From contig MEDY01000399.1 of the NCBI GenBank assembly GCA_001724265.1, forward strand, positions 1 through 27,562: a DNA stretch of 27,562 nucleotides. The letters are read 5' to 3'. A program made the position numbers and the translations under genes. The notes below the pieces were generated by a model. That model worked only from the letters and a program-made list of their open reading frames with translations, had not been told where the DNA came from and did not search any database. This document shows positions 1-13,300 of this stretch, one piece after another (positions within the stretch are counted from its first letter, which is position 1; each line of letters begins with the position of its first letter). Source of the DNA: Rhizaria sp. SCN 62-66 (lineage: Eukaryota > Rhizaria, unplaced).

Positions 1-3000
1 GTGTCCACCGCTGTGGCCGTGGCCGCCGCGGCCGCGGGCGCCCGCGACGGGCCCGTGCTTGCCGCGCTGCGGCTGCACCTCTTGGCCGAGCTGGCGTCGT
101 TGCCGGCTCCCGCGACCGTGGCGCTCGTTCCCACAGTCGCAAGCTCCGCTCACGGGCACTCTGCTCACGGTGGCTCCGCGCGGTCGCTCACTCTGCGCTC
201 GCAGTCGTCTGGCTTCGCCCAGTGGCGTGCTGCTGTCGTACAATGGCAGCAGCTGCAACAGCAGTCGCTCGGCGGTGGTGTGACCAGTCTGCCCCCGCTG
301 CTGCCGGCGACCATGCCCCACGTGCCGCTGCTGCAGAGCTCCGGCCTCTTCCTCGCCGCGCCCGCGCTGCCCGCGCCCGGCCGGTGCTTCGCCGCGTCGG
401 CCTCCTCGGTCGCGGTCGAGTACTCCACTACGGCCTCGGCGCTCGTCCCCGAACACGGCCGCGCGATGGCGCTCCGTAGCAGCAGTGCGTACAGCATGAG
501 CAAAGCTGACTATGACGCGGACGCGTTCTCGAGCAATCAACTCGTGTTCAATGCCAACACAAGCGCGCTGCGCAACGCCGTCGTGCCGGGCACTGCTGGC
601 GCGGTCACGTCTCTGACTGCGCTCAATACCCACGGCGACGACCTCGTCTGCGAGACTGCCGCCGCCGCGACCGCTGGGAGTGCTACTATCGCTAAGATGG
701 GCGACGACTCTACGAGCGGCCTAACTTCTGCTGCGAGCGGCTTGGCCTCTTTCCTCCCCGCAGCGCCGACCGAGGTCGCCGTGCACCGCCTGTTGACGCC
801 CCTGACGCCCCTACAGCGCGCCGCCACGCGCCTGGCGTTACTCCGGGCCCTCAGCGAGGTGAACTTTGCCGACCTGGCGCCGCTGCTTCCGCCCTCGACG
901 CTGTGCGACCTTGCGATGCTGTACTCCGAAGGCGCGGACGTCGCCGTGTTCGTGCCCGCGCTTGAGCGCGTGGCGCTCTGGGCGCAGTCGCTTTCCTCGG
1001 GCGTGGCCTCAAGTGAGAACAGCGATGCGGGGGCGAGTAAGACAGCGGCGGGAGCTGTGCGGGATGACAACGGGGACGCGACTATCAATAACAACGAAGA
1101 TGACGACGCCGATGTCGACGCCGAAGTTGACGAAGCCGAGGCTGACATCGACGACAACTCTGGCGAAGGCGACGATGGTGACGCTCAGATCGAAGATGAA
1201 GACGAGGACGAGGACGAGGAAGGCGGCGCCGATGATGGCGACGACGGCGACGACGAGAACAACAGCCGCGGCACGAAGCGAGCGAACGGTGATCACGACG
1301 ACGACGACGACACTCGTGACGTTGACGCTGATCACTCTGGCGTGGCCATGCCCGCTGCCACCGGCAGCCGCGCCCGCGCCCGCGCCACCGCCGCCGCCGC
1401 CGCCGTCGCCGCCGCCGCCGCTGGCTCGGACGCGCTCTCCCGCCGCTCGCGCCGCGTGTCGACCGCTGCCGCCGGCTCTAACCCGTCCGCCACCGCTGGC
1501 TCCGCGTCGGCGTCGTCGGCAGGCGCTGCATCTGCCTCCGGCTCTGGCTCTGCTGCGGCTGCACCTGCAGGGGCAGCGGCGGGCGCCAGTCAGTCTGCCG
1601 GCGCTGGCACTGGTGCTTCGGGTGCGAATGCTCTGCTCGACAGCGTCGAGGCGCTTGACGAGTACGGCCTGCCGCTGATCTACACGGGCCGCTCCAGCGC
1701 CAGCGACGGGTCTGACCCTGGTCGCAATCATGTCAGCGGCCGCGGCGGCAGCAGCGGTCGTGGCCGTGGCCGTGGTCGTGGCCGTGGCCGTGGCCGCGGG
1801 CACGGGCGCCCTGGGACGACGAGCTTCCTCTCGCACTTCGCAAACGCGGACGTCAACGGCAGTGCCGGTGTCGATGAGTTTGGCCACAAGCTGGTTGCTG
1901 CTGCCCAACAAGGCGGGGAGAGCGGAGAGCCGGTCAAGCGCCCCCGCGGCCGTCCCCGTGGCAGCGGCAGCGGCGCCCCCAGTACGTCTGCTCCTGACGC
2001 TGATAACGCCGACGCAGACCCCAGCAGCTCCGCCGTTGTCGCTGCGGCCCCCAAGCCCGTCTGGCCTCCCCAGGACCCCACCGCCTCCTCGGACGTCGAT
2101 CTCGCTCTGGCCGGCGATTATGACGACGACGACGCGCTGGCGGCCGCGGCGCCCGCCTCGCGCGGCCCCGTGTCGGCGGCGGCGCTGCGCGCGCACCTGT
2201 CCTCGCGCCGCGGCCGCGCGCTGACGCTGGCGCTCACTGAGCTCATCGCGACGCTGCGCGCCATCGCCACCCACCCGATGCTGTCGCCGCACGGCGCCGG
2301 GCCCTCGCTGCTCGGCTTTGACGGCGCGCCGCTGAGCCACCTGCCAGCCGCGGCCGCGGCGGCGCTCGAGCCGGCTACGGGCAGCAGCGACGACACGGCG
2401 GCCGCAGCGGCCGCGGCGGCGGCCTCGGCGGCCGCGGCGGCTGCGGCCGACGCCGCTGCAGGCAAGGCCAGCCCCGAAGCCGTGGCTGAGGCAGTGCGGG
2501 CGGCTGCGGCGGCGGGCCGCGCCGCTGCGAGGATCACGCAGGCTCGCTTCGACATCATCATGGGCACCCCGGGCACTGTCAACGCGGCCGCCAAAGAGAG
2601 CGTGGGTGCGGGCGCGAACGAGAACTCGCTGATTGACGTCGACGCGCTCAAGGCGGCGACAGTGGCGGCGGCGGAGGCGGGAGGTGACGAATCTGCGGAG
2701 CAGGGCTTCGTCACTGTCAATGGCTCCCGGGTCAGCACTAAGGGCCTGCACTGGCGTCACCGGGTGAAGCTCGAGCGCGCAGCCGCCGCGGCCAACGCCG
2801 CAGGCTCTGAGGTCGTTGACAACGACGAAAGCAGCGGCGCCAGCGCCAGCGCCAGCACCAATGCTGGCGGTGCTGGCCAAGGGCTCGTGGGTATGATCGC
2901 GCTCGCGCGCCGCAGCGGTCCGCGGCCCCGCGCGCTCAGGGCGTTCCTCGCGCTCGGCTTCGACCTCCTGCGCCCGATGCGCACGCTGGGCGACGCCGCG

Positions 3001-6000
3001 GTCGCCAAGATGTTCTACGGGTGGTTCCGCAAGAACATCTGCCGCTCCGGCAAGTTTCTGGCGCTCGACAACCTCATCACCAACATCTTCTACCCTCACG
3101 CCGCGAACGCCAACGAGAGCGGTGCGAGCGCGAGTGGTGCAGCGGACTCTATCAGTACGACACTGCTGTCAACGCCGCAGCCCCGCAAACTGGTGCTGCT
3201 CACCTCGTACGGCGACGCCATTCCGCTGCTGCACACGCTGTGTCTCGCGCGCGGCCTCTCGGTCACCGCCGTTGACGCTGACGCGCCGACCAGCATGCTC
3301 GCGCGCGCCGTCGCCGCGTTCAACCTACCCATCCGCACCCACAGTCAACATAGCACAGCGAGCAGTGGCAGCGCTTCCGCGGGCAGCGACAGTGTGTTCC
3401 TGACGTCCTCGGCGGCGGCGGCGCCGCATGTGCTGGTGATGCTCACCGCGGCGGCCGCGCTGGCGCCCGCGGTTACGGGCGCGGACGCCATCGTGGTGAC
3501 GGAGCCCGCGCTGCAGTGCCCCGACGTCGAGGCCGTGCTCGAGAACGCCGCCCGCGAGGAAGACTCGCTGCGCTGCGTCGCACGCTACTACCTGGCCAAC
3601 CCCGCCGCGCTCGGGTCATGTCTCAGCATTGAAGCGACAGCCAATAGCGCGAATATCGCGAACGGCGACGGCAACAGCTCTGCGGCGGTCGCGGCCAACA
3701 GCGCTGCGTACGCGGCCGGTGCGCTGGGACGCGTGGTTTTCACGCCTCAGCGCGCCGTGCCCGTGCCCGCGGTCGGCGCCGGGTGGACCTGGACGCCCGT
3801 GCATGGCCTGCGCCACAGTGAGGAGAATGAAGTTGGCAGCAGCGCCAACGCGAGCGAGAATGAGCACGATGACAATGATGACGACGACGACAACGAAGAC
3901 AACGCTGCCGGTGCGAAGCCGAAGGCGCTCGTTGGTCGCAATGCGGACGCGGCGCAGGCCACAAAGAGCAGCAGTCGTAAGGATTCGTACTTCCTCAGCC
4001 TCGTCAGCCGCGGCGGCCGCGGCGGCGGTCGGCCGAGCCGTGGCGGCGGCCGCGGCGGCTCTGCCAGCCGTGGCGGCGTCAGCCGCAGCAGCCTCGCCGA
4101 GCCTGGCGCTGCAGCCGGCGGCGGCGCCGGCAGCGACGCGAGCGACGGCGAGAACAGCGGCGATGACGCCGACACGTCCCTGCCCAAGACCTCGGTCGGC
4201 CGGCAGCTCAACCTGTTCGCGACCGTCACCTGTGCTGCCACGGGCAGCGAGCTCGCGGTCGACCTCGCGTTGATCGCGCGCGCTCTAGCGCTGCGGCCGC
4301 GCGCGGCGCCACTGCCTGTGTACGAGCTCGTCACCGAGGGCAGCGTCGAGGAGGAGCTGACTGCGTACGCGCTGGCGCGGGCGCGTGTCCTCGGCGCGGT
4401 CGCGGCGGGGCCCGCGGGCGCGAAGCATTCGCTGCAGGACCTCGTCGAGCGCACCACCAACACTGCGCATGATGCGCAGAGTAACACCAACCGCAGCAGC
4501 ACCGTGAACGCCAACGAGTCTAGTGTCGCTACGAACAGCATCAGCAAGACTACTGAGAAAGCTCGTAACGACGCGCTTGTTGTCCCATCTCTTGTTTTCG
4601 AGCATCTGACGCACCTTTCCCAGCGCGCGCGCCGCTTCGCGCGCCACCTATCGCTGTTCCAGACCGCGCCCTCGCTGCCCGCCGACTGCGTGACGCCGCT
4701 CGACGCGCTCGCGCTGCTGCTGCGGCCCTTCGCGCGCGCCGTGTCCGACGCCGGCCTCGACGAATGGCGCAAGCGCGACGCCGAAGCCGCAGACGAGGTG
4801 CTGGCTGTGGGCGTCGCGGCGCAGAAGGAGTTAGACGCGTTCTACGCCGCCAACGGGCTCACGCACGCTGAGGCTGTTCGGTTCCTTACAAGCACCGACG
4901 GCAGCGACATCGCTGCAACCGCATCTGGCTTTACTCAGCCGCTCATTAAGGCGGAGATCAAGACTGAGACTGATGCGAAGACCTGCTCCGACGCGTCTCA
5001 CAGTGACGCGGCGACGAGCAGCGGCGGCTGCCCCGCGTGCGCGGCGCCCGCCGCGGCGCTGCGCTGGCAGGCCGTGCACCTGGGCGGCGTGCTGCCCACC
5101 GAGGCCGCGGCGTGGCGCGGGCCCGGCGCGCCCCAGTGCGCCGCGGGCGGCGGTGACAGCTGCAGCACGCGTGACGGCGGGAGCCGTAGCGCCAGCAGCA
5201 GCGCCAGCGCGGGGGCGGGTGTCGCGATGAGCGACGACTCCGGAGCCAGCGCGAGCGCGAGTGCGGGTGCGGGTGTGTGCGACGGCAGCCGCGCCGCGGT
5301 GACGATGGCGGACGTGGCGGCGGGATGCGTGTGGGCGATTGAGACCGACGCGGCCACCGACGCTAGCGTCCCTTGTTGTGATATCTCTCTCGTCACCACG
5401 AACGCGACCGGTGCTGGTTCTAGCTCTAGTGGGAGTGGGAATACTGGTGGAGCCTACTACAGCTCGTTCCGCGCCCCCTGGTACCACGACGCGTCTCCCT
5501 TCCTCGCACGCATGCTGCAGGCGGCTTCACTTAAGTTCGCGCCGTTCACGCTGCCCAGCGCGACGCTGCCTGTCACACTTGCATTGTCTGATAGCAACAG
5601 TCGTGATATCAAGGACGGCGGTAATGCGAGTGCGAGTGTCAGCGGTCCGACTGACCGCGGCGACGGATGGCTGCCAGCCGCTGGTGGGTTTGCGCTTGCC
5701 AACGACAAAAATGACAGCATAGACAGCAGCAGCATGACTTATATCGACACTGACAGTGTCCGCAGCGCTGCTCCTTTGTTTACACCTCGCATCCGCTTTA
5801 TCACCCGCATTTGCCCTCGCCCTCACCCCAACGCTACCGCTCACACGAGCGTGAACATCGCGAAGCCGGTCATGTACGCTGTCACCACCCTGCGCGACGT
5901 GGCCTCCTCGGCTCTAAGTACCCCCTTAGTGGTCGTCCACGCGGCCCCGCTCGCGCCTCTCGCGCTCGCCGCGGCCCTGCGCCCGCTGCTCGCTCTGTCG

Positions 6001-7360
6001 CGCCGGCCGCTGCGGTACAACCCCTTCCACCGCGCCCGCCTGACCGACATCGCGATGAGCTGCCGCGACGCGCAGCAGTCGGTCTGGCTCGGCAAGGCGG
6101 CGCGCGAGCGCGCGGCTGCGAAGATCGCGCAGGCGGTTGCGTATGGGGAGCGGAGTGCTGTCCGCGGCAAGAGCGCTTACGCGGCTAAGTGGGCTACTTA
6201 CATGTCGGCTATTGACCCCCAGTCGCTGCCGTACACGGCCGCCCTCAGCATTGTCAACGCCGCCAACGGCAACAAGCTGCAAACTGCCGTTACCGTCAAG
6301 CCCTCTGTCGTCGCAATGTCCGACAGCAGCAACAACGACAGAAGCGACAATGCGAAGGCCTCCGCCTCGACTGCGACTCCGACGGCTGCGCTGCTGCCTC
6401 CTTGTGCGTACTTCGTGCCCGAGTCCCGCGCCAGCGACGCGGCCTTCGTGGCCCGCGCGCGCGCCTGGCGTCTGCGCGACCCGCTGCAGCGCGCCCAGTG
6501 GCTGCAGGCGCGCGAGCAGTATCTGCGCTGGCATGAGTGGGTGCAAAGGAGCCAACAAACGGCCCCAACCGCCGCAGGCTCCAGCGACAGCGGCTCTGCG
6601 AGCGTGAGTGCTGCTTTCCCCAGCACGGTCGTTGTGCGCGATGAAGCCGGCACGCTGCGCACGCTGCGCTCTGCCGGGCTCACGCCGCGCGTGCTGGCGG
6701 GCGTTATCGCGATGCCGACGCCGCCCCCGCACGCAGTGAGCCTGGTTGCGCTGCAGCTGCGCGCCGCGGCCTACGTCGATGGGCTGCTGCTTCACGCCAT
6801 TCCCGCGACTACTCAGGCGAACAGCAGCACTGCTAGTTCTAGCTCTAGCCCTCCCGCTACTACAAGTATGTGTGCCACTGCTAGCTCTGAGCCTTGCTTC
6901 CCCGTCGGTTCCGCCCCCGCCGTGCTGGCCCTGACCGCCCTCACGGCCACGCTGTACTACCAGGCGCCGCACCGGCCTGAGCTGGCCGCCGTGCTGGCGC
7001 TGCAGCCGCCCGCGCGGCCGCAGCCGCACCGGTCCACGCCCCCGCTGAGCGCGCTCGAAGAAGCCTTCGCTGCCGCGGCCGCAGCCACGCCCGCTGCTGC
7101 CACCGCCGCGAGGGATGGCAACGAGGCAGTGGCGATGTCACGGTCGTCGCTCGTGCCGCGCAGCAGCGAGGCCGCCGTCGTCGCCGCCGCGACACAGTGG
7201 ATGCCGGCCTTCGCGGCTGCAGTTGTCACGGCCGCCATCGCCGGCGCGCGCAAGGCCAGCTCCGTCGCGGACGCGATGGCGCCGCTCAAGGGCGCCGACG
7301 CCACCGCTGCGACCGGCGCCGCCGCGTCAACGTCGATGCCGACGACCAGTGCGGCCGCGA

Positions 7361-7392
<32 letters not shown>

Positions 7393-10300
7393 GCTGCTGG
7401 CGATGGTGATACCATGACTCTCGGCGCGAGCGCTGCCGCGGGCGCCAGCGCCAAGTCGCTGCCCGCGCTGTGCTGGCTAACCAACCCCGCGCCGCCGCTG
7501 CCGTGGGCGTTGCCGCACGCGCCCTCCTGCCCTACGGTCGCCCCCGTCCTCGCCGCGACCATCAGCGTCTCGGGCAGCACCGGGGGCGGCTCTGCGACGG
7601 CTCCCGGTGCCGGCGCAAGCGGCGCGCCCGTCGTCGGCCCGGCGCGGCTGCTGTCTTACCTCTCTCTCATCAACGTCACTTTCACCCGCGGCCCCGGCAG
7701 CGGCGGCGGCAGCCTCCGCGCCGGCCACCTCCGCGCGCCGCAGCCCGCGGCGCTGCGCGAGCTCCGCGAGGCTCTGCGCGCGCAGCAGCGGCGTTTGCGC
7801 ACGACATTGCCCTTCTGCGCGCCGCTTAAGGTCACCGCGCGCCGCGCCGCCGCGGGGCAGGGCTACTGCGGCGCTCTTGCGATCGAGTTCGCCAGCGGCA
7901 GCGGGCTCAGCCGCAACGCTCTGCTGGTCAGCGACGGCAAGCGCGCTGGGTCTCTCGATGGTGGCGACGACGACGATGACGACGACGACGGCGACGCCCA
8001 GGAGGAGGAAGAGGAAGAAGACGAGGACGCCGCTGGCGCGATCGACGGGGACGTCGCTCTGCCTGCAGGTGGGATGCGCGGCGGACTCATGCGGGCCGCG
8101 GCCGCGGCCGCCGCCATTCAGAACACTGCGGACGCGGTCCTGGACCGTCTGCCCACGCCCTCGTGCGTGCGCACCACCGCGAGCGGCGTCAGCTACATCC
8201 TCGCGCGCGACCTGGCCTCGGCGGAGCCCTCCGCGACCGTACCGGCGATGATGACGTCCTTGACCACGCTCGCGCTCGCGGCGCCCAACGTTGCCACGCA
8301 CGTCGCTGTTGCGTCGGGCTACTCGACCGCGATCAGCAGCAACGCCGGCGTGAACGCGTCCTCGAGCACGAGTGGGGCCAGTAACACCATGCACTCGTAC
8401 GCGTCTAGTGCGACGCCATCTTATGCCTCAAACATCGCCAACCCCGCCGAAATCAGCACATATGCTGCTGCGGATGCTACTGTTGCAGATGATGCTGCTG
8501 CCGCTGCTGAGGATGATAGTGACCGCAACAAGCCCCCGGTGTTCAGATACGCAGGTGCCTACCTGCAGTGGCCTCTCGGCGCGGCCCGCGCGCGCGTAAC
8601 ACACTCGTTCGCGGCCCTCGCTGGGCTCGCAGCCGAGGAAGACGCGCTCCGCAGCCGCAGCGGCGCGGAGGCGCTCAGTGCCGCGCCCACGCACGCGCGC
8701 GCGCTGCCGCCGGCGCTCGTTCCGCCCGCGCTCTCGCTCGTCGCGGCCACCGTAATGCGCTACACTGCGCTCTGCAACGCGCTGCCCACCGAGCCCGGGT
8801 CGACTGTGCGCGTGACGGCCTCGGGCTCCGTGGCGACGCCCTATCTGCCCCGGCCGCTCACGGCGGTCGAGGCGCTGCTCGAGCGCGTCCGCCTGCTCCC
8901 GCTGTCAGCGCGCTACACGCCCGCGCTCAACGCGAAGCTCTGGGCGCCCGACGCGCGCGACGACGACGACGCAGCCGCCGCGGCCGCGGTGTCCGCCCAG
9001 GCCGTCACCAGCGCCGCCGGCAGCCAAACGAGCGGCGCTAGCGGCGGCAGCAGTCTCAGGCGGTCGTCTGTGCAAAAGGGGCTGCGTAGCCTCCGCGTGA
9101 GGCTCACCCTCAACGGGCAGCCCGCGCTGGCCCCCAGCGCCGCTAGCTCCAGCGCCAGCTCCAGCTCCAGCGGCAGCGACAGCTCTGTGCTCATCGCCAA
9201 GCCCGACCTGGTCGCCGCCGCCGCCCTCGAGTTCACCGCGCGCGGCTGGCCAGTGTGGCACGCGCTCAGCAAGCACTATCACACTGAGGGCGAGCGGTTC
9301 CACGGGCAGCTTGCGGCCCTGGTCGCGGGGGGACGTCCGAGCATGCGCACGGCCCCGCAGCTCGCCGAGGAGGCCGCGCAGGCCGACGCCGACGCTGGTC
9401 GCGCGGTCGCACTGCGCCAATGCAACCCATGGGACGTCTCCGAGCACGCGGCGCAGCTCCAGCGCGTTCTCGCGGCGAGGGCGGCGGGCGCGTCCCCGTG
9501 GGCCGCCATGAGCGACATCTCGGACAGCAGCGACGACGACTACGAGCTCAGTGATAGCGAGAGCGTCGGGGACGTCGACTGCGACGACACGGGCATGCCA
9601 CTGCCGGGCGCGTGGAGCAGCATCGTGCTCAAGCTCCACAAGACCAGCGCGCGCAGTGCGCACATCGCGCGCGCTAGAGCGAGCGCGAACGCCGACGCTG
9701 CTTCGACTGAAGCGGCAAACTCTCTTTCTACTGACGCTCCTCGTGCTAGGAGCAGTGCTGACGTGAAGCCTTTCAGTGTCAGCTCTCGCAGCAGTGACAG
9801 TCACGGAAGCGTGGCTGCACTGGCAGTGCCCATCGGCGTCGTCGGCGGCGTCTTGAGCCCCGCCGCCTCTTCGGGTGCGCTTGTTGCCGGCGGCGGCAGC
9901 GTGATTGCCGGCGGTCTCGAAGCTGGGGGGCCGCTTGTGCCCATGCACACGCTCGTCGTGCCCGTCGCCGACTGCCCCATCACCGACCTCCGCGTCGTCG
10001 ACGTCGACACCGCGTCGGCCGCAAGCTCGCACCCTGGCACTGGCACCGCGGGTCGCGGCCGCCGCGAAGCCGCCTCTGCCGCCGCTGCGGCTACCGCCGC
10101 GGACGCGGGTCTGTCGCAGCAGGTGCTCGACTCGCTGGGCCCCTACGGCTGCGTCGTGCGCTGCCAGTCGTGCGCCTTGTGGTACTCGTCCGTCGCAGTG
10201 GGCCTCACACAGAGCCCGCTGGAGCCCGCGGTGGGGCCCGCGGCCACCGCCGGGGCCGCGCGCGTGGTCGCAGCCGCCGCCACCGCTGCAGCTAACGGCG

Positions 10301-13300
10301 GCAGCAGTGATGGCAGCCAGGCACAGCTGGTGCCACGGTGTGTCGAGGCGCTGGAGATGCTGCCTCGCTGGCACTGCCTCAACTGCATCGCGTTGACACC
10401 CGCGGCGAATGTGAGCACTGCGGAGTCTCTCGACGCCGCCAATGAGGCGCTCGCGCCGAGCATTGCTCAGACCGAGGCCAAGACTGAGAATGGGACCGAG
10501 ACGGCGTCTGTTGCTGCTGATACCGCCGCTGCTAAGGTTGATACAGTGGTGAAGACTGAGCCTGGTCCAACTGTCAGCGTGACCGACACTGACGCACCGA
10601 TCAAGACTGAGCCGACGCTGCGCTACAGCAATGCATCAGCCGATAGTAGCGCTCCTCACAGTGCCAGCTCCAGTGCCATTGTCACCGACGCCACGCCGGT
10701 GACTGCTCGCGCAGGCCTCATCCTCGTCTCGCAGCACACTCTGATGCGGCTGTCGCACCTGGGCAACGAACGCCACGTGGGCAAGCTCGAAACTGCGGCC
10801 ATCGCGCGGGCCAACAGCACGAACCTCAGCGCACTCAAGTCCCCGATCGCGACTCCCAACGGTGCGAATATCGGCGGTGTTGGCATGATCCCGCGCGACC
10901 TGGTCCCTGCGCTGCACACACGCGGCAACTTCTGCGCCGTCCGCAAGACGCGCGCCAAGGAGTATTCACTGATGCGCACTGCGCTGCTCGTGAACCTTGG
11001 CTTCCGCGTGCCGTTTGGCTACGCGCTTGACTGCGACGCCGCGCTCTCTGCGCTCACCGCTGCAGAGGCTGTCGCGAGCGGCAGCTCCACTCTTGCGAGC
11101 GCCGCGCTTGCCGACGGCAACGAGGGCGACGAGGACGGCGGTGAGCAGCACCAGGAGCAAGACCTGGACGATGGCGGCAGCCGCCGGCGGTCGTCGCGCA
11201 CTGTCGCTATTGCCGCCGCCGCCCGCGCGCGCCCCGCCGGCCCCACCACCGCGCGCGGCGTGCTCTCGCAGACCTTCCGCTCCGGGCTGGTTTACCCGGT
11301 CCCGCGCGCGCCGCTCTCGCGCGCCTGCCTCTGCTGCGGCTCGGCGCGGTACTGCCTGCGCGCGCTGCTATGCCTCGACCCCGAGTACGCGGTCGCGGGC
11401 ACCACCGCGGTCACGAGCGCCGCGGCCGCCGCGATCGTCAACGAACGGCGCGCGCTGCTCGCCCAGTCCCGTCGTGAACTGAAGGCTGCGCTCGCGGGCA
11501 CGGGACGGAACAAGGCCACGAGCGGCGGCAGCAGCAGCGACCTGTCGGCGCTGAGTCTTAACGTCAACGCCTCCTCTGACGCAAGCTCTGCTTACGCCAC
11601 CAGTGGCGGCTGCATCAGCGGCGAGGACGACAATGAGTTCGAGGAGCCCTCGGCCGCGGCGCTTGGTTTCGCCGACGATGACTGTGACTGGAACGCGATG
11701 CGCGCCGCGGGCGTCAGCGCGGCGGAGATCGCTCAGCGCCGCGAGCGGATGCGGGGCCAGAAGCAGGCTGACCGGGCGGATCACGCGCGCGCGAGGGCGG
11801 AGGCCAAGGCGCAGCGCCGCCGCGAGCGCGCGGCAGCCGCCGCCTCCGGGGGCCACGGTTACGGCCAAAGCCACAAGAGCCACAAGAGCAAGAGCGCTAG
11901 CAGTAGCAGTGCCGCGAGCGGGAAGCGGCTGCGCGTGCGCAACCGCGGCATCGGCGCCGCATCCGTCGCGGCCACGGCGGCCGCGGGCGCGCTCGTCGTC
12001 AAGATCACGGAGCAGGGCACTGCGTGGGTGCCACCGGTCACGGGCATGCCGCTGGCGGACATTCTGACCGCGCTGGGCACCGCGACGGAGAGCGGTGGCG
12101 GCGGCGTTGGCGCGCCGAGCCGGTACGCGCAGGCGCTCGCTGAGGCCCGGAAGGTGGCCCCGGTCAGCGAAACGGAAGCGCTCACGATCGCTGGCTTTAT
12201 CACGAGCTCGAGCGCCACCGCTGCTGACTCCGGTACCGCTGGTGCCAATGCTAGCGAGTCCGCTGCTGCTGCTGACGCAAAGACTGTGATGACCGACAGC
12301 GACAACGCAAAGACCACCACTGACACCTCCACTGACACCGCGAACTCTACTGCGATCGCAAGCGCAAGTGCAAGTGGTGCGGGTTCAACCGTTGTGGACG
12401 TCAACTTCAAGTGGGCCCAGTCGCTGCGTTACACCGGCGCGCCCCTGACCACTGCGCAGATTGCTCTGCTCAAGCTGTGCTTTGAGGAGCGGCTTAACTT
12501 CCTCTCGCGCTTCACAGTCAACCGCAACGCGTATCACGCCAGCGCGATGGTGGCGCATAGCGCGAGGCGCGCACGCGACGAGTCGGTGCTTCTTGACCAA
12601 CAAGGACAACAGCAGCAAAACGCGCAGTTTGTTGTTCCTCTTGAAGACCCCATCGCGGGCAGCGGCGATATCGTCACTGCTGACCTGCGTGCGGTGTTGA
12701 TGGCCAACAAGCTCATGCGCCAGGGCATGGACACAGTCAAGGTTCCCGTCGGCAGCACCGACATGAGCACGTTCGCCAACACGGACCCCAGCGTGAGCAC
12801 CTCGAGTGCCACCGACAGTGCGGGCGCCACCACGGCCACCGCGGCAGCGCCCACAGTGATCGCAACGGAAGACACTCCAATGACGCCCTGGGTGCTGGTG
12901 CAAAGCAGCGCCAACAGCGGCTGCGGCTTCGCGCTGCCTACCGAGCTCCGCGGTGACTTACTGCTTGCGACTCACGCCTTTGTGGAGAGCCCGCTGAGCA
13001 TCCCGTCGCGGCACTGGAAGAGCGAGGCCGTGCAGAGCTGGCTGGCCGCCGTGCTGGCCGCTCTCGCGCTTTCGCGCGACAACAGCGGCAACGGCAACGG
13101 CAACGGCAACGACGGCGACAATATGAACGCTGCGAGTGATTCTGCTGAGGCTGCTGGTGAAACTGAGGCTGATGCTGCCAAGGCTGCTGCTGCCGCTGCT
13201 AAGGCGAAGGCTGCAGAGGCCGAGGCCAAGGCCGCTGCTGCCGACAAGGCCGCTGCCGATGCCGCCATTGCCTTGGCCGGCGAGTTAGAGCTCTCCGGCG

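Noticed and set aside
1009-3099. 696-codon minus-strand ORF opposite the giant gene (and similar long antisense frames at 8905-10374 and 7477-8394)
   Set aside because: GC-rich coding DNA leaves opposite frames open. The translations are Arg/Gly/Ala-rich shadows without family resemblance, while the plus frame is continuous and carries recognisable motifs.
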